DNA of 64,000 nt from JAFNAG01 sp963739235 (GTDB lineage: Bacteria; Acidobacteriota; UBA6911). The stretch spans positions 1 through 64,000 of the forward strand of contig CAVTZY010000022.1 of the NCBI GenBank assembly GCA_963739235.1. Reading direction: 5' to 3'. Below the pieces are notes generated by a model. That model saw only the letters and a list, made by a program, of their open reading frames with translations. It searched no databases and had not been told where the DNA came from. The translations under genes were made by a program, and so were the position numbers. Below, piece by piece: positions 37,238 through 47,531 of the stretch (position 1 is its first letter; each line of letters begins with the position of its first letter).

Positions 37238-37550
37238 GATGGTCCCCATAGAGTTATTAGCATTGCCCTGGTACAGAACTAGCAAAATACCACTATGTTT
37301 GGGGACGAACCACAAGAAATCCAAACGGTTTAATGGGGACCGGAGTAAAATCATCAGGCAGGTTGCCTATGATTCCGGCTTTGTCAAAGCGCGCACCCAG
37401 TTGATGCGTTCAGGGTGGTTACCCCCATAATTGAATCGCGTTGATTTTTGTTTGTGCCGCTTTGGTTCAGTCTGGCAGAAATTCGATTAAATGGTTTCTA
37501 GGTGCTGCATGAATTGTTCCGCCAAGAGAAGATTTGCGAAAGGCTCGGGT
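37238..37550. other. Intergenic stretch, nothing recognised
   Basis: Divergent upstream region of the S9 peptidase and the MBL-fold gene. No hairpin, repeat-family member or credible open frame. An AT-richer patch (about 37440-37490) may hold the plus-strand promoter. Confidence 0.45.
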
Positions 37551-38378
37551 ATGAAAGCCATGATTCTGTTGATGTGCGCGCTGTCTGTGTGCATTCCGAT
37601 GTTTGGGGCCGTCGATTATACGATTGAAGCCATTCGATACGGCACCATCCCGCAGTTTCCTGTTTCGGGCCTGGTGGTTGGGGCGCCGGCGACGGAGCGA
37701 CTCGACATCCCGCTCGTCTTCTGGCTGGTGCGCGGCGGGGGCCGCAACATACTGCTGGATTCCGGATGTCACCGGCAGGCGTGGCTCGATCAGTACAAAG
37801 TGACCGACTTCATCCGGCCGGACGAGGCTGTGCGCCTCGCGGGCGTCGAACCCGGGCGCATCACCGACATCATTCTATCTCACGCACACTGGGACCACAT
37901 GGGAGGCATCGATCTGTTTCCTGATGCCACGATCTGGATTCAAAAGGATGAGTACGCCTACTATACCGGCCCCGCCTGGCAGAAGGGCGGGCAGAGCGGA
38001 GGCATTGATCCCGAGGACCTGCTCAAGCTGTTGCAGAGGAACACACAACGGAAACTGCAGCTGATCGACGGCGACGACCGTGAGATCTTGCCCGGCATCC
38101 GCGTATTCACAGGAGCCCGTCACACTTTCGCTTCGCAATATATTCTCGTGGAGGGCACGCCGAACATTGTGCTTGCCTCCGACAACTGTTATTTGTTCCG
38201 TAACCTGGAAAGCAAAACTCCTATTCCGACCTTTGAGGCCGGCGACCGCGCCGGCAATATCAAGGCCCTGGAACGAATGCTGTCGCTGGCGGGAGCGCCC
38301 GAACGCGTGATCCCGGGTCATGACCCGCTCGTATTCACGCGCTACCCTACCCAGGGACGCATCGCGAAAATCCGATAA
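37551..38378 (+). CDS. Secreted metallo-beta-lactamase-fold hydrolase, N-acyl homoserine lactonase-like
   Basis: A 275-residue protein with signal peptide (1-20; start chosen at MKAMILLMC because it begins the leader and has GAAAGG upstream). H111-A-H-W-D-H116 is the HxHxDH zinc motif. Further ligands are in FTGARHTFASQY, VLASDNCYLF and VIPGHDPL. The overall layout (NILLDSGCHRQAW, HMGGIDLFPDATIWIQKDEY) matches the AHL-lactonase-like MBL subfamily, but exported members may cleave other lactones or esters. The last 58 codons plus the 3' flank are repeated twice more in tandem downstream. Confidence 0.85.
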   Translation: MKAMILLMCALSVCIPMFGAVDYTIEAIRYGTIPQFPVSGLVVGAPATERLDIPLVFWLVRGGGRNILLDSGCHRQAWLDQYKVTDFIRPDEAVRLAGVEPGRITDIILSHAHWDHMGGIDLFPDATIWIQKDEYAYYTGPAWQKGGQSGGIDPEDLLKLLQRNTQRKLQLIDGDDREILPGIRVFTGARHTFASQYILVEGTPNIVLASDNCYLFRNLESKTPIPTFEAGDRAGNIKALERMLSLAGAPERVIPGHDPLVFTRYPTQGRIAKIR

Positions 38379-39077
38379 ACAATCCAGACAGACTTTGATT
38401 GGGAACGTACGTGGGGCTGGACAAAGCCTTATTTTGACAAGCGAGTTGCACGTTTTTCTTTGGCCCCTTCAGGGCTCTTTATGTGTATTGATTGACTGGA
38501 AAACAAAACTCCTATTCCGACCTTTGAGGCCGGCGACCGCGTCGGCAATATCAAGGCCCTGGAAAGAATGCTGTCGCTGGCGATAGCGCCCGAACGCGTG
38601 ATCCCAGGTCATGACCCGCTCGTATTCACGCGCTACCCTACCCAGGGACGCATCGCAAAAATCCGATAAACAATCCAGACAGACTTTGATTGGGAACGTA
38701 CATGGGGCTGGACAAAGCCTTATTTTGACAAGCGAGTTACACGTTTTTCTTTCGCCCCTTCAGGGCTCTTTGTGTGTATTGATTGACTGGAAAACAAAAC
38801 TCCTATTCCGACCTTTGAGGCCGGCGACCGCGTTGGCAATATCAAGGCCCTGGAAAGAATGCTGTCGCTGGCGATAGCGCCCGAACGCGTGATCCCAGGT
38901 CACGACCCGCTCGTATTCACGCGCTACCCTACCCAGGGACGCATCGCAAAAATCCGATAAACAATCCAGACAGACTTTGATTGGGAACGTACATGGGGCT
39001 GGACAAAGCCTTATTTTGACAAGCGAGTTACACGTTTTTCTTTCGCCCCTTCAGGGCTCTTTGTGTGTATTGATTGA
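38205..39077 (+). repeat. Three tandem 291-bp copies covering the 3' end of the MBL gene
   Basis: Copies begin at 38205, 38496 and 38787, each with CTGGAAA. Each holds the last 58 codons of the MBL gene, its TAA and 120 bp of 3' flank (AATCCAGACAGACTTTGATTG... to GTGTATTGATTGA). Copies 2 and 3 share several substitutions not in copy 1, so copy 3 came from copy 2 or the reverse. The extra copies are promoterless gene fragments without starts. The 3' flank contains CCCCTTCAGGGCTCTTT, a half P2 module. Confidence 0.9.
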
Positions 39078-39466
39078 CCGGGGGCGGCGCCGCTGCGCGG
39101 CTTGCCCCCGGCTACTATCTGCAGCCCCTCCGGGGCACGCGCTCGGCGGAAGGCTCTTATCCGCAGCCCCGGGGCATGTGCTCGGCGGAAGTCCGTTATC
39201 TGCAGCCCCTCCGGGGCATGTGATCGGAAGAAGCCTGCTATCCGCAGTCACTTCAAAGCAAAAGCTGGGTGCGGGGTGCCTCTTCGCTGCTCCTCCGCGG
39301 CTTTTGCCTGGCGGAAGCCCGGGAATCTGCGAAGAGCTCGCGCGCCGGAGGCGCGGCAGACAGTAGCCCGGGCAAGCAAAGCGCAGCCCGGGGTTGAAGG
39401 GAATGTGAGAAAGAGCCCTGGAAGGGCGACAGAAGATCAAAATGTCCTGTGCCCCTCCCTTTGATA
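39078..39466. repeat. GC-rich short tandem repeats and P2-like fragments
   Basis: A GGGGGCGGCGCC...GCCCCCGG hairpin is followed by three 39-42-bp units starting GCAGCCCC(TCC)GGGGCA (39121, 39163, 39202) with TGTGCTCGGCGGAAG inside. Then come AGCCCGGGCAAGC...GCAGCCCGGGG and AGAGCCCTGGAAGGGCGACAGA. No gene. It looks like a decayed relative of P2. Confidence 0.7.
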
Positions 39467-41084
39467 CTACTCCCGGCTATTTTCTTGATCGGATGGAGCG
39501 AGTCGCAGGTGGTCGTTTTTCAGCAGCCACATGATAATGAACCAGCCGATGTCGCGCGGGCGGTTCGTTTGGGCCAGCAAATCCTCAATCGTAATAGGCG
39601 TCCGCGCCATCTCCAGCATCCTCTGGAGCGTGTCTCCGTCGAGCAGAACGCTGACCTCGTTGTAGGATGAGCTGAGTGATTCGGCGGGCTGTGCTACGAT
39701 TCGATCGGTCGGCCGGATCGTGTGCGAGGCGTAATGCCCGAAAATCCGGCTCTGGTCTGCATTAAAGGAGAGTTGCTCAAATTCCGGCAGCCCGGTTTTC
39801 GTTGCCTCGTGAAAAAGCTCATCCCAACGCTGCTCGTAACGCGCGACGATCTTGCTGAAGACGAATTCCCCGGCGACTTTTTTTCTGCCGTTTTCTCCCA
39901 TGCCGGTCCGCCGGGCATCGTCGTGGATCAACTCGAGCAGCCTCTCAGAAAGCTGAACGGGATCAATGGCGATCTTTTGAGCTTCGATCAGCTCTGCGAT
40001 GTCAGGATCCATCATGTCGAACATTTCGGTCAGCGGGTCGGCTGTACAACCGTAACTATCGATGAGATAGCCATCCACGCCGTCGCGGACAAGGTCCTTG
40101 TAGCCGTCAAAGCGCGACGCCACGGTGGGCAGAGCGCAGGCCTGGGCTTCTAAAATACTCAGGCCAAACGTCTCCTGGTGATTGTCGGATACCGACAGGA
40201 AAATATCCGCCGCTGCCAGGAGATCTGCTTTGCTTTCATCGGGGAAGTTGGCCCGAAGCCGTATGACTTGCTCCAACCCGTGTTCCCGGATCATTCCCTG
40301 GAGCAGTTTCAGGTTCTGGGTGTCCGCCCCCCCTGCTATAACCAGGTAGACCGGCCGGCGGCATTTGGGCAGGATCTGCCTGGCCAAAGCGCCAAGGGCC
40401 GGCGCCAGATCCATTTTTTGGGCCGGCGTGATTCGCCCCAGCATCAGAATTACGACTGCTTGGGGCGCCACGTGTAGTTGTGCGCGCGTCTTCTCCCGAT
40501 TCCCCCACTTGCTCAGAAGATCGTCGTCGATACCCAGAGGCAGACAATCGAGTTTGCCCCGGAAAGACCTCGATGCAATCGACGACGCGATCTCCAGGAT
40601 CTCGCGCATGGCTTGGCGGCCATCGCGGCTGGTGCAAAACACCGAATCATACGTCGCCATGCCGGCTCGACATAGCCGCACCGCGTGGTCCATCGTCTGA
40701 ACGTCCGGTCAATGAATGGGTGACTGAAGTGATCGGCCATGCGTTCGATGCGTAACGGCCGCGCAAATAGTGAAGGCCCCCCGCGAAATATCCCCACCCC
40801 CCCAAATGGAAGACACGGAACTCGTTTTCTCTCAGAATCCTGGGCAGGTCAAAAAAACTGACCAGACGGGCCCTTTCTCTTACCTCCTTCGCTAGTCCCC
40901 AGGATTCCAAAGCCCGCAGGAAGGCTGCGCCATTTGACTGGGAGGGGTTGCCAAAAACATACTCGTCGAACGTGCCATACTTGAGCAGGGCTTTGACGAA
41001 ATCATGATTGGCCACCAGCCGGCCAATCCGCAGGTTGGACGCACCGCTTTCCAGAAAAGGGAAGATCGTACCGAATCGTCGCAT
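39467..41084 (-). CDS. Glycosyltransferase, GT4-like, frameshifted
   Basis: Start at ATG 41084 (MRRFGTIFPFLESGASNLRIGR) after TTTGGAGAACC. The N-terminal part (to about 40705) and the C-terminal part (39467 onward) are in different frames. Removing one G at about 40711 joins THSLT to DVQTMDHAVRLCRAGMATYD. The C-terminal half has GT-B nucleotide-sugar-binding features: VVILMLGRITPAQKMDL, LVIAGG, then LAAADIFLSVSDNHQETFGLSILEAQACALPTVAS. A helical C-terminal tail follows (about 80 residues). The corrected protein is about 538 residues. Acceptor and sugar cannot be told. Confidence 0.8.
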
Positions 41085-41264
41085 GGTTCTCCAAAGGGGA
41101 CGAATTACATCACAGAATGGCAGGCGGAGGCAATCCAGTTCCATTGCTCCGAATCAGGGAGCGATGTTTTGCTTTCCATAAGCGTCCGATGGCTTCTTTT
41201 TTAGTGTACAATCTGCAATTATCGGCGCCACAAAACCCTCGATTGCCCTTTGGGAGGCATCATC

Positions 41265-42224
41265 ATGAACGGATCGGCCGACCTGATCTCCCCTGTCCAA
41301 TACAAGGACCGACGTACTGGTCTCATCTTTTTTGGCGCGCTGGCCATTGGTGTGGGAGCACTATGCGCTGTACTGGTACCTTTGCTCTTTCTCGCTCTAT
41401 TCCTGATGCCGTCATCTTCAAGTGGCCTGAACGGGCGCACCATGGTCACTGCAGTGTTAAGCTACAGCGCAATGGCTGCGGTTCTTATCTGGCTTGGTAT
41501 AGGGTCCATTCTCTGCCGACGCTGGGCGCGAACTTTGCTGCTGATCCTGTCTTGGAGCTGGCTCCTGTCCGGGATTCTCATCATAGGAGTTTTTGCCTGG
41601 TTTGCGCAGGCGCTGTTCCCCACAGACGCGGCCGATCCCAGTATCTGGATCGCGATGATCATCACGGCAATCTTCTGTGTTGCTCTGCCCGGTGCCATGG
41701 GGCTCTTTTATCAAAGCAAGCACGTCAAGGCGACATGTGAAGCGCGCGATCCCTCGCCGAGCTGGACTGATAAATGCCCCTTGCCGGTTCTGACGAATTC
41801 ACTGTGGATCGGTCTGGGTTCTCTCTGGTTTCTTGCCTCATCCCTGATAAATCAGGGTGTCGTGCCTATGTTCGGCTATCTGCTGTCAGGTACCCTGGCC
41901 AGCCTGGTTCTTTTGATATGTTCCGCCGCAGGGTTTTACCTGGCGTGGACGAGCTACCAGCTGAAAACTGTCGCCTGGTGGGGGACTCTGGCGGCTTTTG
42001 CCCTGGCCAGTCTGTCGGCCGCGATTACCTTCGCCAGGGTCGATATGTTGGAGTTTTATCGGAAATCCGGCTACTCAGAGCAGCAGATCGCGCAGATCCG
42101 GAACCTGGGATTTTTCACGGGCAGGATCATGGTGTGGTCAACCATCGTCTTCTTTTTCCTTTTCCTCGTTTATTTGCTCTGGATCAAGAAATACTTCGAC
42201 AAGACCGCAGAGGATCGCGGATGA
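41265..42224 (+). CDS. Integral membrane protein of unknown function
   Basis: A 319-residue protein with about seven hydrophobic segments in clusters (about 25-50, 62-85, 95-115, 130-150, 185-205, 212-250, 285-310). GGGAGG precedes ATG 41265. The cytoplasmic N-terminus MNGSADLISPVQYKDRRTGL and the soluble loop around 150-175 show no motif I recognise. The downstream PEP-dikinase-like gene starts 86 bp later on the same strand, so the two may be co-transcribed. Confidence 0.65.
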   Translation: MNGSADLISPVQYKDRRTGLIFFGALAIGVGALCAVLVPLLFLALFLMPSSSSGLNGRTMVTAVLSYSAMAAVLIWLGIGSILCRRWARTLLLILSWSWLLSGILIIGVFAWFAQALFPTDAADPSIWIAMIITAIFCVALPGAMGLFYQSKHVKATCEARDPSPSWTDKCPLPVLTNSLWIGLGSLWFLASSLINQGVVPMFGYLLSGTLASLVLLICSAAGFYLAWTSYQLKTVAWWGTLAAFALASLSAAITFARVDMLEFYRKSGYSEQQIAQIRNLGFFTGRIMVWSTIVFFFLFLVYLLWIKKYFDKTAEDRG

Positions 42225-42310
42225 TTGCAGCGGCAGATCCGAGTTTGTCAGCGTGCTTCTGCCCTCTTCGCTCCAGGCCACATTAGGGAGGCTTCGCGGA
42301 AGCATATCCA

Positions 42311-44923
42311 ATGGAAAAACCACCTCAATTTCTTTTGTGGCCGGAAGCTTTTGAGGTGGGAGCCGCGCGCTGCGGCGGCAAAGGGTGGAACCTGTCGCGG
42401 CTGCATCGTTACGGGTTCAAAGTCCCCATCGGCGGGGTACTCACCGCTGAAGGTTATATTCATATTCTCCGTTCAACTCCGATCGCGGACTTGTTGCAGG
42501 ACCTGAGCCGCGTATCCGCCGAGGAAGCGGTTAAGCCCGACGTAATGGCCGCGCTCGATTTGCTGCGGCACAACATTGAGTCCGCAGAGTGGCCGCCCCT
42601 CTTCGCAAAAGAGCTTGATGAATTTCTCCGCAAACTTGGCTGTGAACATGCACGCATGGCGGTCCGGTCAAGTGCGACCGCCGAGGATGCTTCGAATGCC
42701 TCTTTCGCCGGGATGCACCGCAGCTTTCTAAACGTCAAGGGTACTGCATCCATCGCATCAGCCATCCTCAGCTGTTATGCTTCCTTGTGGACGCCTCGAG
42801 CCCTCGCCTATCGTCGCCGCATGGGATTTAAGGACGCTGAGATCTGCTGCGCGGTCGTGCTCTGCGCGATGGTTACCCACGAAAGAGGTGGTGAGCCGGA
42901 AAGTGCGGGGGTGGCATTCACTTGTGATCCAGTGACGGGCCAGCGCGGCCTGATCGTGATCAACGCTGCGCAAGGAGGGTGTGAGAATGTAGTGAGCGGG
43001 GCTGCCCGGCCCGAACAGACCGTAGTCCGACGCGAAAAGCGGGGCATGTTCGTTATCGATCATCGCAGCGATGCCGTGACCACAGTCCTCTCCACGGCAC
43101 ATGCGATTCAGCTCGCGCGGGTGGCCTGCCGGGTCCAGTGGGCGCTTGGTGATGGGCAGGAACCTCAGGATATCGAATGGGCTTTCGATGGCAACCGCTT
43201 CTGGCTGTTGCAGGCCCGGCCGGTAACTTCTGTGCCGACATTTACTTTCCCGCAGATCAAAAACCACGCTCTGTACTGGTCTACCGCAAATATCAAGGAA
43301 GCCTTCCCGGGTGTGATCAGCACCATGAGTTGGAGCCTGATTCAGAACGCCGTTAATGATGTGCTATATGTGGGCTTCATCGCAGCCGGTTATAAGATCC
43401 CTCACGGTCTTGAAGTCGTGCGCCGCTTCGACGGCCGCGGTTACTTCGACCTTACGGCAATGCAATGGTGCCTATATGATGCCTTTGGATTCATGCCTGC
43501 CGAGACCGTAATGGCAATCGGGGGACATCAGCCGGAAATATCCCTGCCTCCGGGTAATCCCCTCAGAGGCAAAGCAGGGAGAAGGCGCGCTCTCGCACGC
43601 TTGCGTCTGGCGAAGCGCCTCTGGAGGTTGGACCGCGAACTCCAATGTGCAATTTCTAAGCGCTTTCAACGAACGAAGAATTTGATACCCGCCGATCTGA
43701 AAACGATCCCGATGGCAGAGCTGTTGAGGACCCTGGAGCAAATCGAAGGGATGTTTGACGACATCGGGGTCCTTGCCGGTCTGGCCAACGCCGGTGCCGG
43801 CAGCTGGCAGAACCTGCTGAAATCTCAACTGCGCAGCATCGCAGGGGATCGATCTCATGCACTGATGAATCGCTTGTTAGCAGGTTCGGGCAATGTGACG
43901 AGTGCCGAACAGGGGTATCGTATCCACGATCTTGCGGCAGTAGCGCTCACGGATGAGAGCGCACTAAAATGGCTCCAGGCCCGGGGGCCGGCCGCAGAGT
44001 GGGTGGCACTGCCATCAGACTCTCCCTTCCGCATGATGCTGGAGCGATTTCTAGACGAGTTTGGTCATCGCGCAGTTTACGAAGCCGACCTCATGAATCC
44101 GCGTTGGAACGAAGATCCGAGCTACATCCTCGAGCAGGTGCGTCATTGCCTCAAGGAAGGTATAGGAGAATCGTCGGCGCGGAAAGCTCGCGCCTTGCGG
44201 GCACAAGCGGAGAATGAGGTGTGCCGCATGACCTTCTGGCGACGCCCACTGATACGCTGGCTGGTCACGAGGCTGCAGCAAGGCATGGCCTTGCGCGAGG
44301 CTGCCAAGTCTGCCATGGGAGCAACCGCTCCATCCTCACGACAGGCGTTACTTGAAGTCGGACGCCGGCTGGTCATGGCCGGCAGTCTGAATCAGGCACC
44401 TGAAATCTTTCATCTGTCAGCGCATGAGGTGCAGGATTACCTGCTGGGTGAATGGGACGGCCTCGGTGCAGGTATGCTGGCTGCAGATAGAAAAGCGCAA
44501 CGCGAGCGCTGGTTGACTTTGTCCCCTCCCGACGTGATCATAGTGCGCGGCCCTGGCGTTGAGCGGCGGGATGTAATACAGCACGCCCGGCGGGTCAGCC
44601 CGAACCGCTGGTCCGGGCTCGGCGTCGCGCCCGGGCAGGCACAAGGAATGTGCCGGATCGTTCGTCATCCCCTCGAAAGCGACGACTTGAAACGAGGCGA
44701 AATCCTGGTTGCCCCCTCGACGGATCCCGGCTGGACTCCCCTGTTTCTGCGCGCTGCGGGCATCGTGATGGAAACAGGAGGATACCTCTCTCATGGTGCT
44801 ATCGTGGCCCGGGAATATGGCCTCCCCGCCGTTGTCAACATCCCGGGCCTGCTGGAGGAAGTCCAGAACGGGATGAAACTTGTTGTAGACGGTGACGGCG
44901 GTACTGTGGAGGCGATGGAGTGA
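42311..44923 (+). CDS. PEP-utilising dikinase-like enzyme (PEP synthase / rifampin phosphotransferase-like)
   Basis: An 870-residue protein. The N-terminal ATP-grasp region is typical of PEP synthase and pyruvate phosphate dikinase: CGGKGWNLSRLHRYGFKVP, VRSSATAEDASNASFAG, GVAFTCDPVTGQRG, QDIEWAFDGNRFWLLQARPV. A helical middle section follows (about 320-720). The C-terminal swivelling domain has the phospho-carrier His in GGYLSHGAIVAREYGLPAVV. The C-terminal PEP/pyruvate TIM barrel of true PpsA/PpdK is absent. That is the domain order of rifampin phosphotransferase and related small-molecule phosphotransferases of about 865 residues. The actual acceptor is unknown. Confidence 0.8.
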   Translation: MEKPPQFLLWPEAFEVGAARCGGKGWNLSRLHRYGFKVPIGGVLTAEGYIHILRSTPIADLLQDLSRVSAEEAVKPDVMAALDLLRHNIESAEWPPLFAKELDEFLRKLGCEHARMAVRSSATAEDASNASFAGMHRSFLNVKGTASIASAILSCYASLWTPRALAYRRRMGFKDAEICCAVVLCAMVTHERGGEPESAGVAFTCDPVTGQRGLIVINAAQGGCENVVSGAARPEQTVVRREKRGMFVIDHRSDAVTTVLSTAHAIQLARVACRVQWALGDGQEPQDIEWAFDGNRFWLLQARPVTSVPTFTFPQIKNHALYWSTANIKEAFPGVISTMSWSLIQNAVNDVLYVGFIAAGYKIPHGLEVVRRFDGRGYFDLTAMQWCLYDAFGFMPAETVMAIGGHQPEISLPPGNPLRGKAGRRRALARLRLAKRLWRLDRELQCAISKRFQRTKNLIPADLKTIPMAELLRTLEQIEGMFDDIGVLAGLANAGAGSWQNLLKSQLRSIAGDRSHALMNRLLAGSGNVTSAEQGYRIHDLAAVALTDESALKWLQARGPAAEWVALPSDSPFRMMLERFLDEFGHRAVYEADLMNPRWNEDPSYILEQVRHCLKEGIGESSARKARALRAQAENEVCRMTFWRRPLIRWLVTRLQQGMALREAAKSAMGATAPSSRQALLEVGRRLVMAGSLNQAPEIFHLSAHEVQDYLLGEWDGLGAGMLAADRKAQRERWLTLSPPDVIIVRGPGVERRDVIQHARRVSPNRWSGLGVAPGQAQGMCRIVRHPLESDDLKRGEILVAPSTDPGWTPLFLRAAGIVMETGGYLSHGAIVAREYGLPAVVNIPGLLEEVQNGMKLVVDGDGGTVEAME

Positions 44924-45051
44924 GGACATAGGCGCAATGAGAGCATTCTTGATTTGACGGCGGTTTTATTGTTGAGGGGTTCTCGCAGCGAGCGGGCCCG
45001 CAACCGGGCACCAAAGGGAATGCGAAAACCTGTACAAAGAAGGAGCGCATG

Positions 45052-45678
45052 ATGAACAGCGAAGGTCCGCGCCGGTTTCGAGCAGGCGATTCGTTGGAGG
45101 ATTTGTGCCGGGTGTGCAAGACCGTTCGCAGCCACACCGTAGTCGTCGCGGATTCTGGCGGGGCAATTCTGAGGGTGATTTGTGACTATTGCGGCAGCCA
45201 GCACAATTTTCGGGGCGGGGAAGTCAGGCAGAGCGCCACCAAACCTGCGCCGGAAAATGCCCCCAGGATTGCGACCCCTCTGGTAACCGAGCGTGAAAGG
45301 ACATTCCCCGCCGAGAACTCAGCGATATCGGAGAGTAATTCGATGGATCTTGAAATGTTGTTGCGCAGAATCATCCGCGAGGAAACGGGATTGACACCTG
45401 TGCCGATGGCCGAGAAATGGCGCGGCGGTGAAATGATCCTCAAACCCGGGAAGCCGGATCTGCAGGCGAAAAGCTGGCCGATCGAAACCTTCTTCCATAA
45501 GGTGGTTATGTTGAGAAACCGCCTGCGGGTGCTCGAGCAGCAGATCAACGGGGCGGACATCCCCGAGGACATGAAGATCAAGCTGCAGGGATACATCACA
45601 GGCTGCTACGGCACATTGACGAGCTTCAACATTCTCTTTGCGGAAGAAGAGGACCGTTTCCGAGGCGCTGCGGAATAA
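45052..45678 (+). CDS. Zinc-ribbon protein of unknown function
   Basis: A 208-residue cytoplasmic protein. The N-terminal zinc ribbon is C19-R-V-C22 and C44-D-Y-C47 (with VRSHTVVVADSGG between). A variable linker (about 55-100) and a conserved-looking helical C-terminal domain follow (about 105-205, WPIETFFHKVVMLRNRLRVLEQ, then KLQGYITGCYGTLTSFNILF). AAGGAG precedes two adjacent ATGs; I use the second. The zinc ribbon suggests nucleic-acid or protein binding; nothing more specific. Confidence 0.7.
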   Translation: MNSEGPRRFRAGDSLEDLCRVCKTVRSHTVVVADSGGAILRVICDYCGSQHNFRGGEVRQSATKPAPENAPRIATPLVTERERTFPAENSAISESNSMDLEMLLRRIIREETGLTPVPMAEKWRGGEMILKPGKPDLQAKSWPIETFFHKVVMLRNRLRVLEQQINGADIPEDMKIKLQGYITGCYGTLTSFNILFAEEEDRFRGAAE

Positions 45679-45769
45679 GAATGAGCGCCCAGGGTTCCGG
45701 ACCAGAGAGAACCGCAGCCACAAAAAGCGCTGGAGGCCTGTGACAGCTGAATCGATAGTGTGTCGACCG

Positions 45770-45935
45770 ATGAATTGAAGCGCTGAAAGCGCGACACAGA
45801 ACAGACCAGGGCGGAGGCGGCGAAGCCCGCTGGGGCCCTGGGTTGAATCCGATTCAGGCGAGAGCCCTGAAAGGGCGACACAGTTAAAGTTATGCTGAAA
45901 GCTGTGTCGCCCCTTTGGGGCCTGGGATGTTCGTC
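45770..45935. repeat. P2-related repeat fragments
   Basis: AAGCGCTGAAAGCGCGACACAG, then GAGCCCTGAAAGGGCGACACAG, then AAAGCTGTGTCGCCCCTTTGGGGCC, form inverted pairs of the same GCCCTGAAAGGGC / GACACAG modules. The remainder of 45679-46038 has no gene. Confidence 0.65.
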
Positions 45936-46038
45936 AATGCGGGGCCGACGGATGGACTCCGGCCGGAATCTTAGTACTATCAATTAAAATGTTACATGCC
46001 ACTAATCTCCAAATCTGCGCTCTTCGGGGGCTGTTTTT

Positions 46039-47448
46039 TCACTTGGCAATTTCAAACACGGTCCAGGGGCGGGCAGGCATGTCTTTGAGAAAAGCCTTCT
46101 GCCAGTCGAAATCGGGGTGAGCTTTCAGATGGGGCGCGGCTTTGAAATCCGTCCCGCAGGCATGGCCGGCGGCCACGGTCATTGACATGCGAGCGGCCAT
46201 TGTGGCATCGGCGATCTTATTCTGGACCGCGCCTGCGATTCCGTAGGGCGACTGCCACGATCCCATGCCGCGTGGAGAGAGATCAATGTGACCGCAGAGG
46301 GTGCGCTCGCTCGGCTCATCCTTTTTCTGAAAAGTATCGTAATGATCGGCCAGAAATCGCTGCGCGGCCTTTACGTTGATTTTCCCCTTGTTTTCTGCCA
46401 TGAGTTGCTGCCATCGGACGCGTCGGGCATTCTGGCTGTTACCCATATTTTTGGTGTCAAATTTTGTCTCTTCGCGCGTCAGCTTGGGGTTGATGGGGAA
46501 ATTTGCTCCAAAAAAATAGCCGTCTTTTTTCCGGTCGAGCGTTACGTTTTGCAAGCCTAACTCGAGGCTGGCGATTTCATTGGTCTTCCGGTCTGCGACC
46601 AGCCAGTCGTTTGCATAGCCGCCGTTGTTTCCTTCCTTCATGATGCGCGCAAAATCGTCGATCGAGGCCGCATACTGCATAGCCTTGCGCGCGCGCACGA
46701 ACTCCGGCATTCCTTTCGGGTCATACCCTGCGAAGTCGCTGATGGTCGTCTCGGTAATCATGATGCCGGCGGAGTTAATGCCGAAATCATCGTCGCTGCA
46801 GATGAAGCCGGGAAGGCCGTCCATGAGGATCCGGTGGCCCTTGGCCGGGACGACGTCGAATACTATGGTCCAGCGTGTCCCCTCCATGTAGCTCGTCCAG
46901 TTGTTGTGGGCAATGATCACCTTCCCGTCCTCGGTGTAGCTGCCCGTGGCGACAAAAGCGCTGCAGTGCTCTGCCGCGCCCAACCCTTTGGGCGAAGGGA
47001 TCTTTTTTTGTTTGTTGAACTCCTTAACGTAATAATCCCACTCAAGCAGTCCGTTCAGGGCCACGATGTCCCACAGGTCCAATTTGATGCCCCGCGCATT
47101 GACGCCCTCCGAGATCCCTTCGAGTTCATCCCGGTACTCCTGCTCGATGTGCGGCCACATCATGTCGCGGGCGGCATTGCGGAAGAACGCCCAGTCCTTT
47201 TCGGAGCTGTGCTTCAACTCGAGTTCCGCCAGCTTCCTCATGTCGAGGATCTCCGGGGCCAGCTGATATCCGTGCTGATAGCCTATTTCGGAAGGCGTCC
47301 CTTCCAGGTGCACGAACGTCCAGCCATTCACCTCCGGGCGCCGGAAGGATTTTTCCAGCCGCGCGTCCGCCGGGTAATCCTGGGAAATCAAAGAGACTGC
47401 GACTGCCACAAAGATCAAACCGAACAATGTAAAATTCTTTCTGTGCAT
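46039..47448 (-). CDS. Secreted C45-family (acyltransferase/phospholipase B-like) hydrolase
   Basis: A 469-residue Ntn-type hydrolase-like protein with signal peptide (from MHRKNFTLFG; GGAGG before ATG 47448). The candidate N-terminal nucleophile after autocleavage is the Cys of GAAEHCSAFVATG, followed by the family hallmarks GKVIIAHNNWTSY and NSAGIMITETTI, DWLVADRKTNEIASLELG. This group includes acyl-CoA:6-aminopenicillanate acyltransferase, phospholipase B-like and related amidohydrolases. Members exported by Acidobacteria are uncharacterised. It is monocistronic. Confidence 0.8.
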   Translation of the reverse strand: MHRKNFTLFGLIFVAVAVSLISQDYPADARLEKSFRRPEVNGWTFVHLEGTPSEIGYQHGYQLAPEILDMRKLAELELKHSSEKDWAFFRNAARDMMWPHIEQEYRDELEGISEGVNARGIKLDLWDIVALNGLLEWDYYVKEFNKQKKIPSPKGLGAAEHCSAFVATGSYTEDGKVIIAHNNWTSYMEGTRWTIVFDVVPAKGHRILMDGLPGFICSDDDFGINSAGIMITETTISDFAGYDPKGMPEFVRARKAMQYAASIDDFARIMKEGNNGGYANDWLVADRKTNEIASLELGLQNVTLDRKKDGYFFGANFPINPKLTREETKFDTKNMGNSQNARRVRWQQLMAENKGKINVKAAQRFLADHYDTFQKKDEPSERTLCGHIDLSPRGMGSWQSPYGIAGAVQNKIADATMAARMSMTVAAGHACGTDFKAAPHLKAHPDFDWQKAFLKDMPARPWTVFEIAK

Positions 47449-47531
47449 CCATTCCTCCATGTCATATTCGTTCGGGAGTGTCGAGGATCAGCGCGTTTCG
47501 CCATCTTCCTGAGTAGATCCCAGCAGATAGA

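Noticed and set aside
38320..38877. Two 88-codon open frames in the MBL downstream region as genes
   Set aside because: They are out-of-frame or fragmentary readings of the 291-bp tandem copies and have no start signals.
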